Of a stretch of DNA of 25,002 bases, positions 8,048 through 15,241 are shown in pieces. The notes below the pieces were generated by a model. It was not told where the DNA came from. It did no database searches and was given only the letters and a program-made list of their open reading frames with translations. The position numbers were made by a program, and so were the translations under genes. Where the stretch lies: NCBI GenBank assembly GCA_004558535.1, contig SFCP01000011.1:1-25002 (forward strand). Direction: 5' to 3'. Position 1 is the stretch's first letter; every line of letters starts with the position of its first letter. The DNA is from Bacteroidales bacterium (GTDB taxonomy: Bacteria; Bacteroidota; Bacteroidia; Bacteroidales; Bacteroidaceae).

Positions 8048-9811
8048 ATGAATAGAAACGTTATCCTCTGCCTCCTGTTCGGATGGCTTTCCTGCTTCAC
8101 CTTTGTACCGAATACCACCGGCTTTGCAGCTGCCTCTGCAACGGCAAAGCCCGTCACCCCCAAGGATGCCCACAAGGCTCTGCTGACAGTATTCACCTAC
8201 GATGCCGACGGAAAATTGCTGGCCACCGGCACAGGCTTCTTTATCAACGACAAGGGGGACGGCGCCGCCGCTTTCCATTTGTTCAAAGGCGCCAGTCGGG
8301 CCGAAGTGGTCGACTGGAAAGGCAACCGTCTGCCGGTTCTGCGCATCTTGGGAGCCGTCGAGAATTACGATTTGGTGACCTTCACCACACCCGGCGCGAA
8401 GAAACTGTTCTCGATGACGATTGCCGGCTGCGTAAGTGTGGACACGACGACAACCCTCTCGCTGATACGCCCCACCACGGAGAAGAAGCCCTTGCCGCAA
8501 AGCGTCCGCGTCACAACTGTCGAGGACTTTGACGAATACAAGTACCTGAGCATCAACGCCGCCAACGACTCGGCGAATTTCGCGTGCCCCTTGCTGAACG
8601 CTGAGGGCGGCGTGGTCGCCATTACCCAGCAGAACGTCACACCGGAAGCCACTACGCTCAATGCCATTGACGCCCGTTTCCTGCAAAAGATGACCGTCAA
8701 TTCTACCGCAGCGTTCAATGCGGACCTGCAGGCCATCCGTATTCCCAAGGCTCTGCCTGCCGATGCTGAGGATGCACTGACTTTCGTCTACATGATGAGC
8801 TACAAGGATTCACTGCAAGCCATCACGGCCTGCAATGACTTCCTCCAGGCTTATCCCGACCATACCGAGGCCTACGTATGCCGCGGTAGTTTGCTGGCAC
8901 GCAAGCAGCAGTATGCCGCAGCCGAAGCAGACTTCACCACAGCGATGGAAAAGGCGAAACTGCCCGGGAGCGGCTGGCGTTCGGACGAGGTGCGCGGGGC
9001 ACTGAGCAAGCTGATCTACCAGCAAGTGACCGGTGCGGCGCCGGGCCTGCCCGAATCGTGGACACTGCAGCGTGCCTATGACGAAGCCGTGGCTGCCGAG
9101 AGCGAACACAGTTCTCCGCACTATCGCCTGCAACAGGCTAATTGCCTCTTTGCCATGAAGGAGTACGCCCGGGCCTATCAGGGTTTTCACGCACTCGGTC
9201 AGGACCCCACCCTACAGGGCGAGGAATGGTCGGCCCGCACACGCAGCGAATTATGGTTCTCGGCTGTACGTGCGTGGGAGTTGTCGGGCGGAGACAGTCT
9301 GCAGGCCGTAGTCCTGATGGATAGCGTGATGGCACAATTGGAAAAGCCCTATAGCGCCGAGGATGCCCGCTTCCTGTTGGAGCGCGCCGCACGCCTGCAA
9401 CGCGCCGGCGAATACCGCCGCGCCATCGCCGACTATAATGAATACGAACGAGTAGTCGGCGTACGCCAACTCAACGACCGCTTTTACTTCGTGCGTGAGC
9501 AATTGGAACTGGAGAGCAAAATGTACCAACAGGCCCTTGACGACATCCAAACGGCTATGGCACTGAACCCCGCCAATCCCGAATATCCCGTAGAGCAAGT
9601 CTACATCATGCTCCGTGCAGGGCTTTACGAAGACGTCATCAACGCCTGCAATCAATACCTGAAGACGGCACCGGACAATCCCGACTACTACAAATTCCGC
9701 GGCATTGCCGAGGGCGAATTGGGACAAAAGACCAAGGCCCGCCAATCCCTGCAAAAGGCCAAAGAACTGGGTGACCCTACCATTGATGCCCTCCTGCAAC
9801 GCTATCAATAA
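8048..9811 (+). CDS. Secreted trypsin-like domain + TPR protein, probably catalytically inactive
   Basis: The 587-aa protein starts with a signal peptide (about 1-29). Residues about 40-200 resemble an HtrA/trypsin-like fold: GTGFFIND, then the His77 region (AAFHLFKGA) and the Asp108 region (NYDLVTF) match the His and Asp of the triad. At the serine site, where families have GNSGGPLVN, this protein has ANFACPLLN, putting Phe178 at the nucleophile position. The rest (about 240-587) is made of TPR-like helical pairs, clearest near 258-300 and 480-587. Start: ATG 8048 gives the signal peptide; an upstream TTG (8018) is less likely. It lies 69 bases after recN and 23 before the HisC-like gene. 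I infer a periplasmic protein-binding role, not proteolysis. Confidence 0.75.
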   Translation: MNRNVILCLLFGWLSCFTFVPNTTGFAAASATAKPVTPKDAHKALLTVFTYDADGKLLATGTGFFINDKGDGAAAFHLFKGASRAEVVDWKGNRLPVLRILGAVENYDLVTFTTPGAKKLFSMTIAGCVSVDTTTTLSLIRPTTEKKPLPQSVRVTTVEDFDEYKYLSINAANDSANFACPLLNAEGGVVAITQQNVTPEATTLNAIDARFLQKMTVNSTAAFNADLQAIRIPKALPADAEDALTFVYMMSYKDSLQAITACNDFLQAYPDHTEAYVCRGSLLARKQQYAAAEADFTTAMEKAKLPGSGWRSDEVRGALSKLIYQQVTGAAPGLPESWTLQRAYDEAVAAESEHSSPHYRLQQANCLFAMKEYARAYQGFHALGQDPTLQGEEWSARTRSELWFSAVRAWELSGGDSLQAVVLMDSVMAQLEKPYSAEDARFLLERAARLQRAGEYRRAIADYNEYERVVGVRQLNDRFYFVREQLELESKMYQQALDDIQTAMALNPANPEYPVEQVYIMLRAGLYEDVINACNQYLKTAPDNPDYYKFRGIAEGELGQKTKARQSLQKAKELGDPTIDALLQRYQ

Positions 9812-9834
9812 GCCGAAAAAAACGGATTTATCCT

Positions 9835-10905
9835 ATGAAACCGCTCTCAGAAATCATACGCCCGCAAGTCCTGGCGCTCTTGGCCGAACAAAATGCCCGG
9901 CCGCAAGCCATACAGGCCCATGGAGCACGTCCCACTGCAGAGGTACTTCGACTGCATCTGGCCGAAAATCCCTATGGCGAACCTCTCAACCGTTTCCCCG
10001 ACCCTATCCAGTGGCAAGCCCGGAGCGTGGTGGGAAAGGTGTTGGGCAACCTGCCACCGGCGAACGTCAGCCTAAGTGCCGGCGTCATGGCCGGCATCGA
10101 CACCCTGCTGCGACTCTGCATCGTACCCGGCCGCGATAATCTGATCGTCTCCGAGACTTCCCTTCCACAGTTCAGCCGCGCCGCGCGCCTGGTCGACGCC
10201 GAGTGTCGCACCATCCGCCTGAAGGAGGACCTGAGCGTAGACCTAAGCGCCATCCCCCGCATCGCAAACGCCAACAGCAAGTTGCTGTTCCTCAGTTCAC
10301 CGGCCTATCCCACCGGCCAAGTACTCAACCCGCAGGACCTGACGCAACTTTGCAACACCTTTCCGGGACTGGTCGTCATCGACGAAAGCTTTACGGCCTA
10401 CGCCCGCTGCGAACCATTCATCCGACTGCTCCCGCAATTGCCCAACTTGGTGGTGCTCCACAGTCTCTCGGCGGAATACGCATTGGCCGGAGTTCCCGTC
10501 GCGGTGCTCTGTGCCGGCGCCGAACTGATTGCAGCCATCGAGGCCATCCGCCCCACCTACAACCTCAATCAACCGGCTCTCGAAGCGCTGGAGAAACTGA
10601 CCCGCAGACGCTTTGATGCCGACAAATGGACCAAGCAAGTGCTGGAAGAGCGACCCAAACTGATGAGCGCCATCCTGCAACTGCCCTTCTGTGAAAAGGT
10701 ATATCCCACTGCTGCCAACTTCTTCCTGGCCCGTTTCCTCAATGCCACGGCCGTTGCCGCCTACCTCCAGACACAAGGCATTCTGGTGGACAATACCTCC
10801 TCACTTCCCGGTCTGGAGAACTGCCTGTGTATCACGGTAGGCTCGCCAAGCGACAACAACAAACTGGTGGGGGCCTTGCGCCGCTACACGCATCCCGCCC
10901 ACTGA
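9835..10905 (+). CDS. HisC-like fold-type I protein lacking the PLP lysine
   Basis: This 356-aa protein resembles histidinol-phosphate aminotransferase or threonine-phosphate decarboxylase: LHLAENPYG (41-49), SPAYPTG (155-161), VIDESF with Asp183 (PLP ring contact), and a C-terminal LCITVGSPSDNN. Several key residues are missing. The Schiff-base lysine motif (SKAFGLAGLR in HisC) reads SAEYALAGVP, so Lys is Ala213 and the phosphate-binding Arg is Pro221. The PLP-contacting Asn of NNPTG is Tyr158. The substrate Arg of the C-terminal LRxTVG motif is Cys332. The frame is intact, so it looks like a maintained pseudoenzyme rather than a decayed gene. No his genes are nearby. It ends the seven-gene run. 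I assign no enzymatic activity. Confidence 0.75.
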   Translation: MKPLSEIIRPQVLALLAEQNARPQAIQAHGARPTAEVLRLHLAENPYGEPLNRFPDPIQWQARSVVGKVLGNLPPANVSLSAGVMAGIDTLLRLCIVPGRDNLIVSETSLPQFSRAARLVDAECRTIRLKEDLSVDLSAIPRIANANSKLLFLSSPAYPTGQVLNPQDLTQLCNTFPGLVVIDESFTAYARCEPFIRLLPQLPNLVVLHSLSAEYALAGVPVAVLCAGAELIAAIEAIRPTYNLNQPALEALEKLTRRRFDADKWTKQVLEERPKLMSAILQLPFCEKVYPTAANFFLARFLNATAVAAYLQTQGILVDNTSSLPGLENCLCITVGSPSDNNKLVGALRRYTHPAH

Positions 10906-11042
10906 GAAGTAGGGCCTCGTTGCGCATTCTCAAGGCACCTGCACGGGACACCCAACGGCGGCAAATTCCACCCTCCCAACAGCCCAAAAGGGACCTGCCG
11001 GCTGGATAAATCGCGTTTTTTTGAAAAATAATAGACGAAAAG

Positions 11043-11073
11043 TTTGTTACATCGGGAAAAAGTCCTACCTTTG
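11043..11073 (+). promoter_or_regulatory. Bacteroidota promoter for the tRNA pair
   Basis: TTTG at 11043-11046, a 19-base spacer, then TACCTTTG at 11066-11073: a full match to the Bacteroidota -33/-7 consensus. Transcription should start near 11080, some 20 bases before tRNA-Ser. Confidence 0.85.
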
Positions 11074-11100
11074 CATCGCGTTTCAGGGGAAACGCGGAAA

Positions 11101-11188
11101 GGAAGTTTGGGTGAGTGGCTGAAACCACCAGTTTGCTAAACTGACGTACGGGATTACCGTACCGGGGGTTCGAATCCCCCAGCTTCCG
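11101..11188 (+). tRNA. tRNA-Ser(GCT)
   Basis: This is an 88-base class II tRNA. Acceptor GGAAGTT (11101-11107) pairs with AGCTTCC (11181-11187), with discriminator G11188. The anticodon GCT is at 11135-11137 in a TTGCTAA loop. A long variable arm (TACGG/CCGTA region, 11147-11162) follows, then the T arm GGGGG TTCGAAT CCCCC. It decodes AGC/AGU. CCA is not encoded. Confidence 0.95.
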
Positions 11189-11194
11189 CACTAT

Positions 11195-11266
11195 GGCGCT
11201 TTCATCTAACGGTTAGGATACATGCCTCTCACGCATGGTATACGGGTTCGATTCCCGTAGGCGCTA
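11195..11266 (+). tRNA. tRNA-Glu(CTC)
   Basis: This is a 72-base tRNA. Acceptor GGCGCTT (11195-11201) pairs with AGGCGCT (11259-11265), with two G-T wobbles including the terminal pair, and discriminator A11266. The anticodon stem CATGC/GCATG is perfect, with loop CTCTCAC and anticodon CTC at 11228-11230, decoding GAG. The T arm is CGGG TTCGATT CCCG. CCA is not encoded. It lies six bases after tRNA-Ser in the same transcript. Confidence 0.93.
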
Positions 11267-11270
11267 CTCC

Positions 11271-11309
11271 AGCAAGCACTTCATTGCGATGAAGTGCTTG
11301 CTTTTTTTT
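11271..11309 (+). terminator. Intrinsic terminator of the tRNA unit
   Basis: Perfect 14-bp stem (11271-11284 with 11289-11302), 4-base loop TGCG, then a run of eight Ts (11302-11309). It starts four bases after tRNA-Glu. Confidence 0.95.
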
Positions 11310-11484
11310 GCGTACCTACGCACCGTGCGCCCGGCAAGGGCCATCCGCACACACCGACACCCGGGACACACCGACTGACCGTACTTCCTGCGGCCACAGG
11401 ACAGGCATAGGTGCAACCCGGCTACCACTTCCTCAGGCAGGCGAAAGGCTCGGTTCGCCAAATGTTAAAATCAGAAAGGTTGCA

Positions 11485-11516
11485 TTTGGACTTCGCTGAA
11501 AAATGCACTATCTTTG
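11485..11516 (+). promoter_or_regulatory. Promoter with no gene directly downstream
   Basis: TTTG at 11485-11488, a 20-base spacer, then TATCTTTG at 11509-11516. The predicted start (about 11523) falls at the foot of a terminator-like hairpin (11524-11560), so any transcript would be only about 40 bases unless it reads through. Confidence 0.6.
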
Positions 11517-11523
11517 GATAAGC

Positions 11524-11564
11524 AACGGAGCAAGCAACCATCAGGTCGGCCTGCTCCGTTTTCT
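11524..11564 (+). terminator. Terminator-like hairpin directly after a promoter
   Basis: Perfect 9-bp arms 11524-11532 (AACGGAGCA) and 11552-11560 (TGCTCCGTT) enclose a 19-base loop and are followed by a short T-run (TTTTC). With the promoter at 11485-11516 this could be a very small RNA unit or an attenuator remnant. Confidence 0.5.
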
Positions 11565-11597
11565 ATGGGCTTTGTACGAGGAAAATTATCCGGCACT

Positions 11598-11660
11598 TAG
11601 TTTTTTCTAAGTCCCGGATAGTTGAAATTAAGTCCGAGATAGTTTTTTCAAAGTCGTAAT
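11598..11660. repeat. 21-bp degenerate tandem repeat, three units
   Basis: Units 11598-11618, 11619-11639 and 11640-11660 all begin TAGTT and share an AAGTC core followed by a G/A-rich end. Units one and three share TAGTTTTTTC. The third unit leads into AATCCGTGG, a 9-mer also present in the inverted repeat at 84-100. Function is unknown. Confidence 0.65.
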
Positions 11661-11896
11661 CCGTGGATTTTCGGCAGGAAGAAAATGCCAGAAAACGGCC
11701 TAAAACGGGCGTTTAAGAAAGTTTACGTTAAATCTATCTATGCACTTCTATGCAATTGCGCCGGGGCGAAAATTCCTGTTTCCCTTTTGACAAAAACGGC
11801 TTCGCAGACCGTGCTTCATTCCGGTCCATCCACAAAATCTGCGCGCACTCCTGCAAAAAATCTTTCTCTTATCATAAATTTTTCGAACTTAATACC

Positions 11897-11904
11897 TACC
11901 TTTG
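11897..11904 (+). promoter_or_regulatory. -7 promoter box at the start of the 65-bp repeats
   Basis: TACCTTTG is a perfect -7 element. The first 65-bp repeat begins inside it, at the TTTG. Later repeats carry AAGCTTTG at the same place, one base off the TAnnTTTG pattern. No good -33 box is seen. It could drive the DUF4234-like gene at 12235 through a repeat-containing leader. Confidence 0.45.
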
Positions 11905-12113
11905 CATAACCTTGGCGGCGGCTCAGCAATTAAAGCAAGCTTCATTGCACTCACCTTGCACAAGCTTTGCATAACCTTGGCGGCGGCTCGGCAATTAAAG
12001 CAAGCTTTATTGCACTCACCTTGCACAAGCTTTGCATAACCTTGGCGGCGGCTCGGCAATTAAAGCAAGCTTTATTGCGCTCACCTTGCACAAGCTTTGC
12101 ATAACCTTGGCGG
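11901..12113. repeat. 65-bp tandem repeat, 3 copies plus a partial fourth
   Basis: Copies are 11901-11965, 11966-12030 and 12031-12095, with a partial copy 12096-12113. They differ at only three positions: A/G in the CTCRG segment, C/T in the AAGCTTY segment, and A/G in the TTGCRCTC segment, so duplication is recent. Each copy holds a potential hairpin, GCAAT(T)AAAGC-AA-GCTTTATTGC, and a TTGCACAAGCTTTGCA junction. There are no spacers, so it is not CRISPR. The unit length is not a multiple of three. Confidence 0.9.
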
Positions 12114-12234
12114 GCAACCGACCTGCCAACCAACCGATTCCCCACCAGCATAGGCTGACATGCCGCCCTCAAGGGCGGTCCTGTCCTACGCACCGCACGT
12201 GGCAAACCCATTATTCACCCTAATATAAACAAAC

Positions 12235-12588
12235 ATGAGACATTCATTCAACTTCTGGGCGTTGCTTTTCTTGAATCCGCTCACGCTGGGTATCTATCCC
12301 CTGGTAAAGTACACCCAAATGGGTTCTGACATCAGCAACCTGGACGGAAAATCTACCTTCCCCTATTGGGTCATGGCGCTTTTCCTCTCGGGTATCACCC
12401 TGGGCATCTTCCCGCTTATCTGGTGGCACAGAATCTGCAACCGCATCGGTGCTCTCGGTCCCTCCAACGGTTTTTCGGCCGGCACTTTCTGGGGATGGAA
12501 CGTCCTGGGCTGCCTCATCCTCGTAGGTCCGCTCGTCTTCCTGTGGAAGCTGTGCAACGCACTGAACTCGCTCCCCAAAAGCGCATAA
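12235..12588 (+). CDS. Small DUF4234-like membrane protein
   Basis: The 117-aa protein has about three hydrophobic segments (about 6-24, 44-64 and 83-106). The motif NPLTLGIYPLVKYTQMGSDI in the first half recurs as SGITLGIFPLIWWHRICNRI in the second, an internal duplication of the TLGI-P-aromatic pattern that I associate with DUF4234 proteins. It has no charged catalytic signature and no signal peptide beyond the first helix. It follows the 65-bp repeat array by 121 bases. Function is unknown; inner-membrane location is inferred. Confidence 0.65.
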   Translation: MRHSFNFWALLFLNPLTLGIYPLVKYTQMGSDISNLDGKSTFPYWVMALFLSGITLGIFPLIWWHRICNRIGALGPSNGFSAGTFWGWNVLGCLILVGPLVFLWKLCNALNSLPKSA

Positions 12589-12616
12589 GGCAGACAGATT
12601 GAACGACAAACGCTAA

Positions 12617-12647
12617 CAGAGGCAGCTCCACGACGGGGCTGCCTCTG
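12617..12647 (+). terminator. Hairpin after the DUF4234-like gene
   Basis: Perfect 10-bp arms 12617-12626 (CAGAGGCAGC) and 12638-12647 enclose an 11-base loop, 29 bases after the stop codon. No T-tract follows, so it may be a 3'-end stabiliser or weak terminator. Confidence 0.45.
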
Positions 12648-12746
12648 CTGCCCTACATGCCGGGCACGTCGGCCCCCTCTTGCCGACGGCGAAAAGCACG
12701 AAGCACGCTCCGGGCTGCCTATAAACGACCTTTGGCCGGCCACAAT

Positions 12747-12777
12747 TTTGGCAAATCAGCCGAAAAATGTATTTTTG
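12747..12777 (+). promoter_or_regulatory. Promoter for the GH20 gene
   Basis: TTTG at 12747-12750, a 19-base spacer, then TATTTTTG at 12770-12777. The predicted start near 12784 lies well before ATG 12833 and rules out initiation from the longer open frame that begins at 12767. Confidence 0.85.
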
Positions 12778-12832
12778 CAAATGCTATCATGCTTTCTCTC
12801 GGCATTTACCAAAACCTTATAACCTTATAGCT

Positions 12833-14887
12833 ATGATGAAAACCAGCGTTTTTGGAAACTGCAAAGCATTCCTCCGGCACATGCTGCCGGCAGTTGCCCT
12901 GCTCGTTTCCGCTCCTGTAACCCTGCAAGCGCAAGTAAACGAAAAACCCTTTGTAACCCCCGAAATATCCGAGTGGCAGGGAGCTGCAGGGAGCACCCTA
13001 CCCTCCGGCCGGTTGGTGGTGAAAGGAAAGAAACAGCAGGTGATGCCTGCCGCCGAGCGGTTTATGGCCGACTACGCCGCACTGACCGGTCAGTCCCTGG
13101 AACTGGCAAAGGGGAAAGCCCGCCCGGGCGACATCGTCTTTGAATGGACATCGGCCGTCAAAGGCGAGGAAGCCTACCGGCTGCACATCGGCGAAACCAT
13201 CACCCTCCAGGCTTCGGCACACCGCGGAATGGTGTGGGGCGCAGCCACACTGCTGCAACTGACCGAGCAGAGCAAAGACCATTCCCTGCCGCGAGGCATT
13301 GCCACAGACCAACCGCACTACGCCCTGCGCGGCTTCATGTTGGACTGCGGACGGAAGTACATCCCCATGTCCTACCTGAGAAACCTGGTCAAGGTCATGT
13401 CCTACTACAAAATGAACACCCTGCAGGTCCACCTCAACGACAATGGTTTCAAACAGTACTTCAACGATGACTGGGCGCAGACACAAGCTGCATTCCGCTT
13501 GGAGTGTGACACCTATCCCGGCCTGACGGCTCCCGAACACTACACGAAACAGGAATTTATCGCCCTGCAGGAACTGGCCGACTCCTGCGGCGTCGAGATC
13601 ATCCCCGAGATTGACGTTCCGGCCCACTCGCTGGCATTCACGCAATACAAGCCGGAAATCGCATCGGCCGACTACGGCATGGACCATCTGGACCTGTTCA
13701 ATCCCGAAACCTACACCTTCGTGGACGGCCTGTTCCGCGAATATCTCGAAGGCAAACAACCCGTCTTCCGCGGCAAACGCGTGCACATCGGCACAGACGA
13801 ATACAGCAACGCAAAGCGGGAAGTGGTGGAAAAATTCCGTGAATTTACCGACCACTATATACGTTTCGTGGAAAGTTATGGGAAGCAGGCGGTCTGCTGG
13901 GGCGCCCTGACGCACGCCAAAGGCTCTACGCCGGTAAAGTCCGACAATGTGGTGATGAACATATGGTACAACGGCTACGCCGACCCCGTGGACATGAAGA
14001 AGCAGGGCTACCAGCTGGTGAGCATCCCCGACGGCTACGTCTACATCGTACCGGCTGCGGGCTACTACTACGACTACCTGAACTGCCAGTACCTGTATGA
14101 ACACTGGACACCCGCCAACATCGGCGGCGCCACCTTTGAGGCCGACGACCCGGCAGTATTGGGCGGTATGTTTGCCGTATGGAACGACCACCCGGGCAAC
14201 GGTATCACGGTCAAAGATATCCACCACCGCGTATTCCCGGCCCTGCAGACACTATCCGTCAAGTGCTGGAACGCCGGAAATACGACCCTGTCCTACGCAG
14301 ACTTCAAGCAGCACGCCGACGGCCTGCGCGAAGCGCCCACAGTGAACGAACTGGGCCGCCTGGGCACTCCCCACAGCGAAGTATTTGCCCGGGAGCACGT
14401 ACAGCCGGGCGAAAGCCTGCCTGTCAAGGAGGTGGGTTTCGACTATACCGTGCAGTTTGACATCGAACTGACCGAAGCAGCCCGGCCCGGCACCGTTCTC
14501 TTTGCATCGGACAACGCCATCGTCTACCTGTCCGACCCCAAAACCGGCCTGTTGGGCTTTGCACACGAAAACTACCTCAACACGTTCAACTATACCGTGC
14601 CTGTAGGCGAAAAAGTGACCCTGGCATTCGAGGGCGACAACCATGCCACAAAACTCTACGTCAACGGACAGCATCGCCAAACCCTTGACGCCGTCACCCT
14701 CTACGTGATGAAACCCGGCGACAAAGCTACTTTCCTGCAACCCAGTGCCGACCCGTTCGTTCCCACCGTGTACAAGCCGTCCGCACAAATGCACTACCAG
14801 CGCACCTTGTTCTTCCCGCTGCAAAAGGCAGGGGACTTCAAAGGCCAAATATCGGCACTCAAAGTGTTGAACTACAAGGCACACTAA
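12833..14887 (+). CDS. Secreted GH20 beta-N-acetylhexosaminidase with C-terminal LamG-like domain
   Basis: The 684-aa protein has a signal peptide (about 1-33, cleavage after LQA). An N-terminal GH20-associated alpha/beta domain (about 40-160) leads into the TIM barrel: RGFMLDCGRKYIPMSYLRN, NTLQVHLNDNGF, EIIPEIDVPAHS, then VHIGTDEYSN with the catalytic Asp322-Glu323 pair. GH20 enzymes use substrate-assisted catalysis to release terminal GlcNAc/GalNAc. After about 530 comes a beta-rich region (YTVQFDIELTEAARPGTVLF...KLYVNGQ) typical of LamG/concanavalin-like domains. It has its own promoter and terminator and no SusC/D, sulfatase or other CAZyme beside it, so it is not part of a visible PUL. 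It probably acts in the periplasm or at the surface on glycoprotein or peptidoglycan sugars. Exact specificity cannot be read. Confidence 0.88.
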   Translation: MMKTSVFGNCKAFLRHMLPAVALLVSAPVTLQAQVNEKPFVTPEISEWQGAAGSTLPSGRLVVKGKKQQVMPAAERFMADYAALTGQSLELAKGKARPGDIVFEWTSAVKGEEAYRLHIGETITLQASAHRGMVWGAATLLQLTEQSKDHSLPRGIATDQPHYALRGFMLDCGRKYIPMSYLRNLVKVMSYYKMNTLQVHLNDNGFKQYFNDDWAQTQAAFRLECDTYPGLTAPEHYTKQEFIALQELADSCGVEIIPEIDVPAHSLAFTQYKPEIASADYGMDHLDLFNPETYTFVDGLFREYLEGKQPVFRGKRVHIGTDEYSNAKREVVEKFREFTDHYIRFVESYGKQAVCWGALTHAKGSTPVKSDNVVMNIWYNGYADPVDMKKQGYQLVSIPDGYVYIVPAAGYYYDYLNCQYLYEHWTPANIGGATFEADDPAVLGGMFAVWNDHPGNGITVKDIHHRVFPALQTLSVKCWNAGNTTLSYADFKQHADGLREAPTVNELGRLGTPHSEVFAREHVQPGESLPVKEVGFDYTVQFDIELTEAARPGTVLFASDNAIVYLSDPKTGLLGFAHENYLNTFNYTVPVGEKVTLAFEGDNHATKLYVNGQHRQTLDAVTLYVMKPGDKATFLQPSADPFVPTVYKPSAQMHYQRTLFFPLQKAGDFKGQISALKVLNYKAH

Positions 14888-14888
14888 G

Positions 14889-14923
14889 CGGACTGCTCGA
14901 CTAAAGCATGCAGTCCGGACTGC
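14889..14923. repeat. Nested 14-bp palindrome and flanking copy
   Basis: GCAGTCCGGACTGC at 14910-14923 is a perfect palindrome. A further CGGACTGC at 14889-14896 can pair with its left half, allowing two alternative hairpins just after the GH20 stop codon. Confidence 0.6.
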
Positions 14924-14973
14924 GGATGTTCCGGCACAGGAACACCCGCACGCAAGGCCAAATATTTTTTCGC

Positions 14974-15012
14974 AAAAGAGGAAGTTTCCCGACGAAACTT
15001 CCTCTTTTCTTT
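14974..15012 (+). terminator. Intrinsic terminator of the GH20 gene
   Basis: Perfect 15-bp arms 14974-14988 and 14994-15008, 5-base loop, with the second arm ending in TTTT followed by CTTT. The A-rich left arm makes it potentially bidirectional. Confidence 0.85.
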
Positions 15013-15241
15013 GCAACCCACCCAAGTCGAGGACCGATGAACAGTTGGTGAACAGTTGGGACGGCCAACTATACACCCATAGATTCTTGTAAAACAAATA
15101 ATTACAGCACCCGGTGTATAGTTTACAGTATTTTTTAGGCATTAAAGCCGTAATACGCGTGCGCGAGGAGGACTTCGCCCCCTCTGTCGCCCCCGTCACA
15201 GACAATCCTTTCTGCACAAAAATAAAAATTTCAAAAAAAAC

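Larger units (their letters stand above)
11310..12234. other. 925-base non-coding region with three distinct repeat/RNA-like structures
   Basis: No reading frame here resembles a protein; the short frames at 11685-11974 and 12032-12223 are AT/GC-biased or run through tandem repeats whose 65-base unit does not keep frame. Contents in order: a promoter and immediate hairpin (11485-11564), a 21-bp degenerate tandem repeat (11598-11660), a promoter-like -7 box (11897-11904), and the 65-bp tandem repeat (11901-12113) leading to the DUF4234-like gene. Confidence 0.7.

Noticed and set aside
10906..11042. Possible terminator or small gene after the HisC-like gene
   Set aside because: No clear hairpin with T-run and only a 60-aa frame antisense/parallel to the preceding gene end; nothing supportable.
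11901..12113. Possible CRISPR array
   Set aside because: Repeats are directly adjacent 65-bp units with no unique spacers and no cas genes in the window.
11951..12223. Short frames on both strands across the 65-bp repeats
   Set aside because: The unit length is not a multiple of three, so each copy is read in a different frame; no conserved protein results.
12767..12832. N-terminal extension of the GH20 protein
   Set aside because: The frame starts inside the promoter -7 box; ATG 12833 gives a clean signal peptide.
12998..14227. 409-aa minus-strand frame
   Set aside because: Antisense shadow of the GH20 gene; Val/Gly/His-rich composition without motifs.
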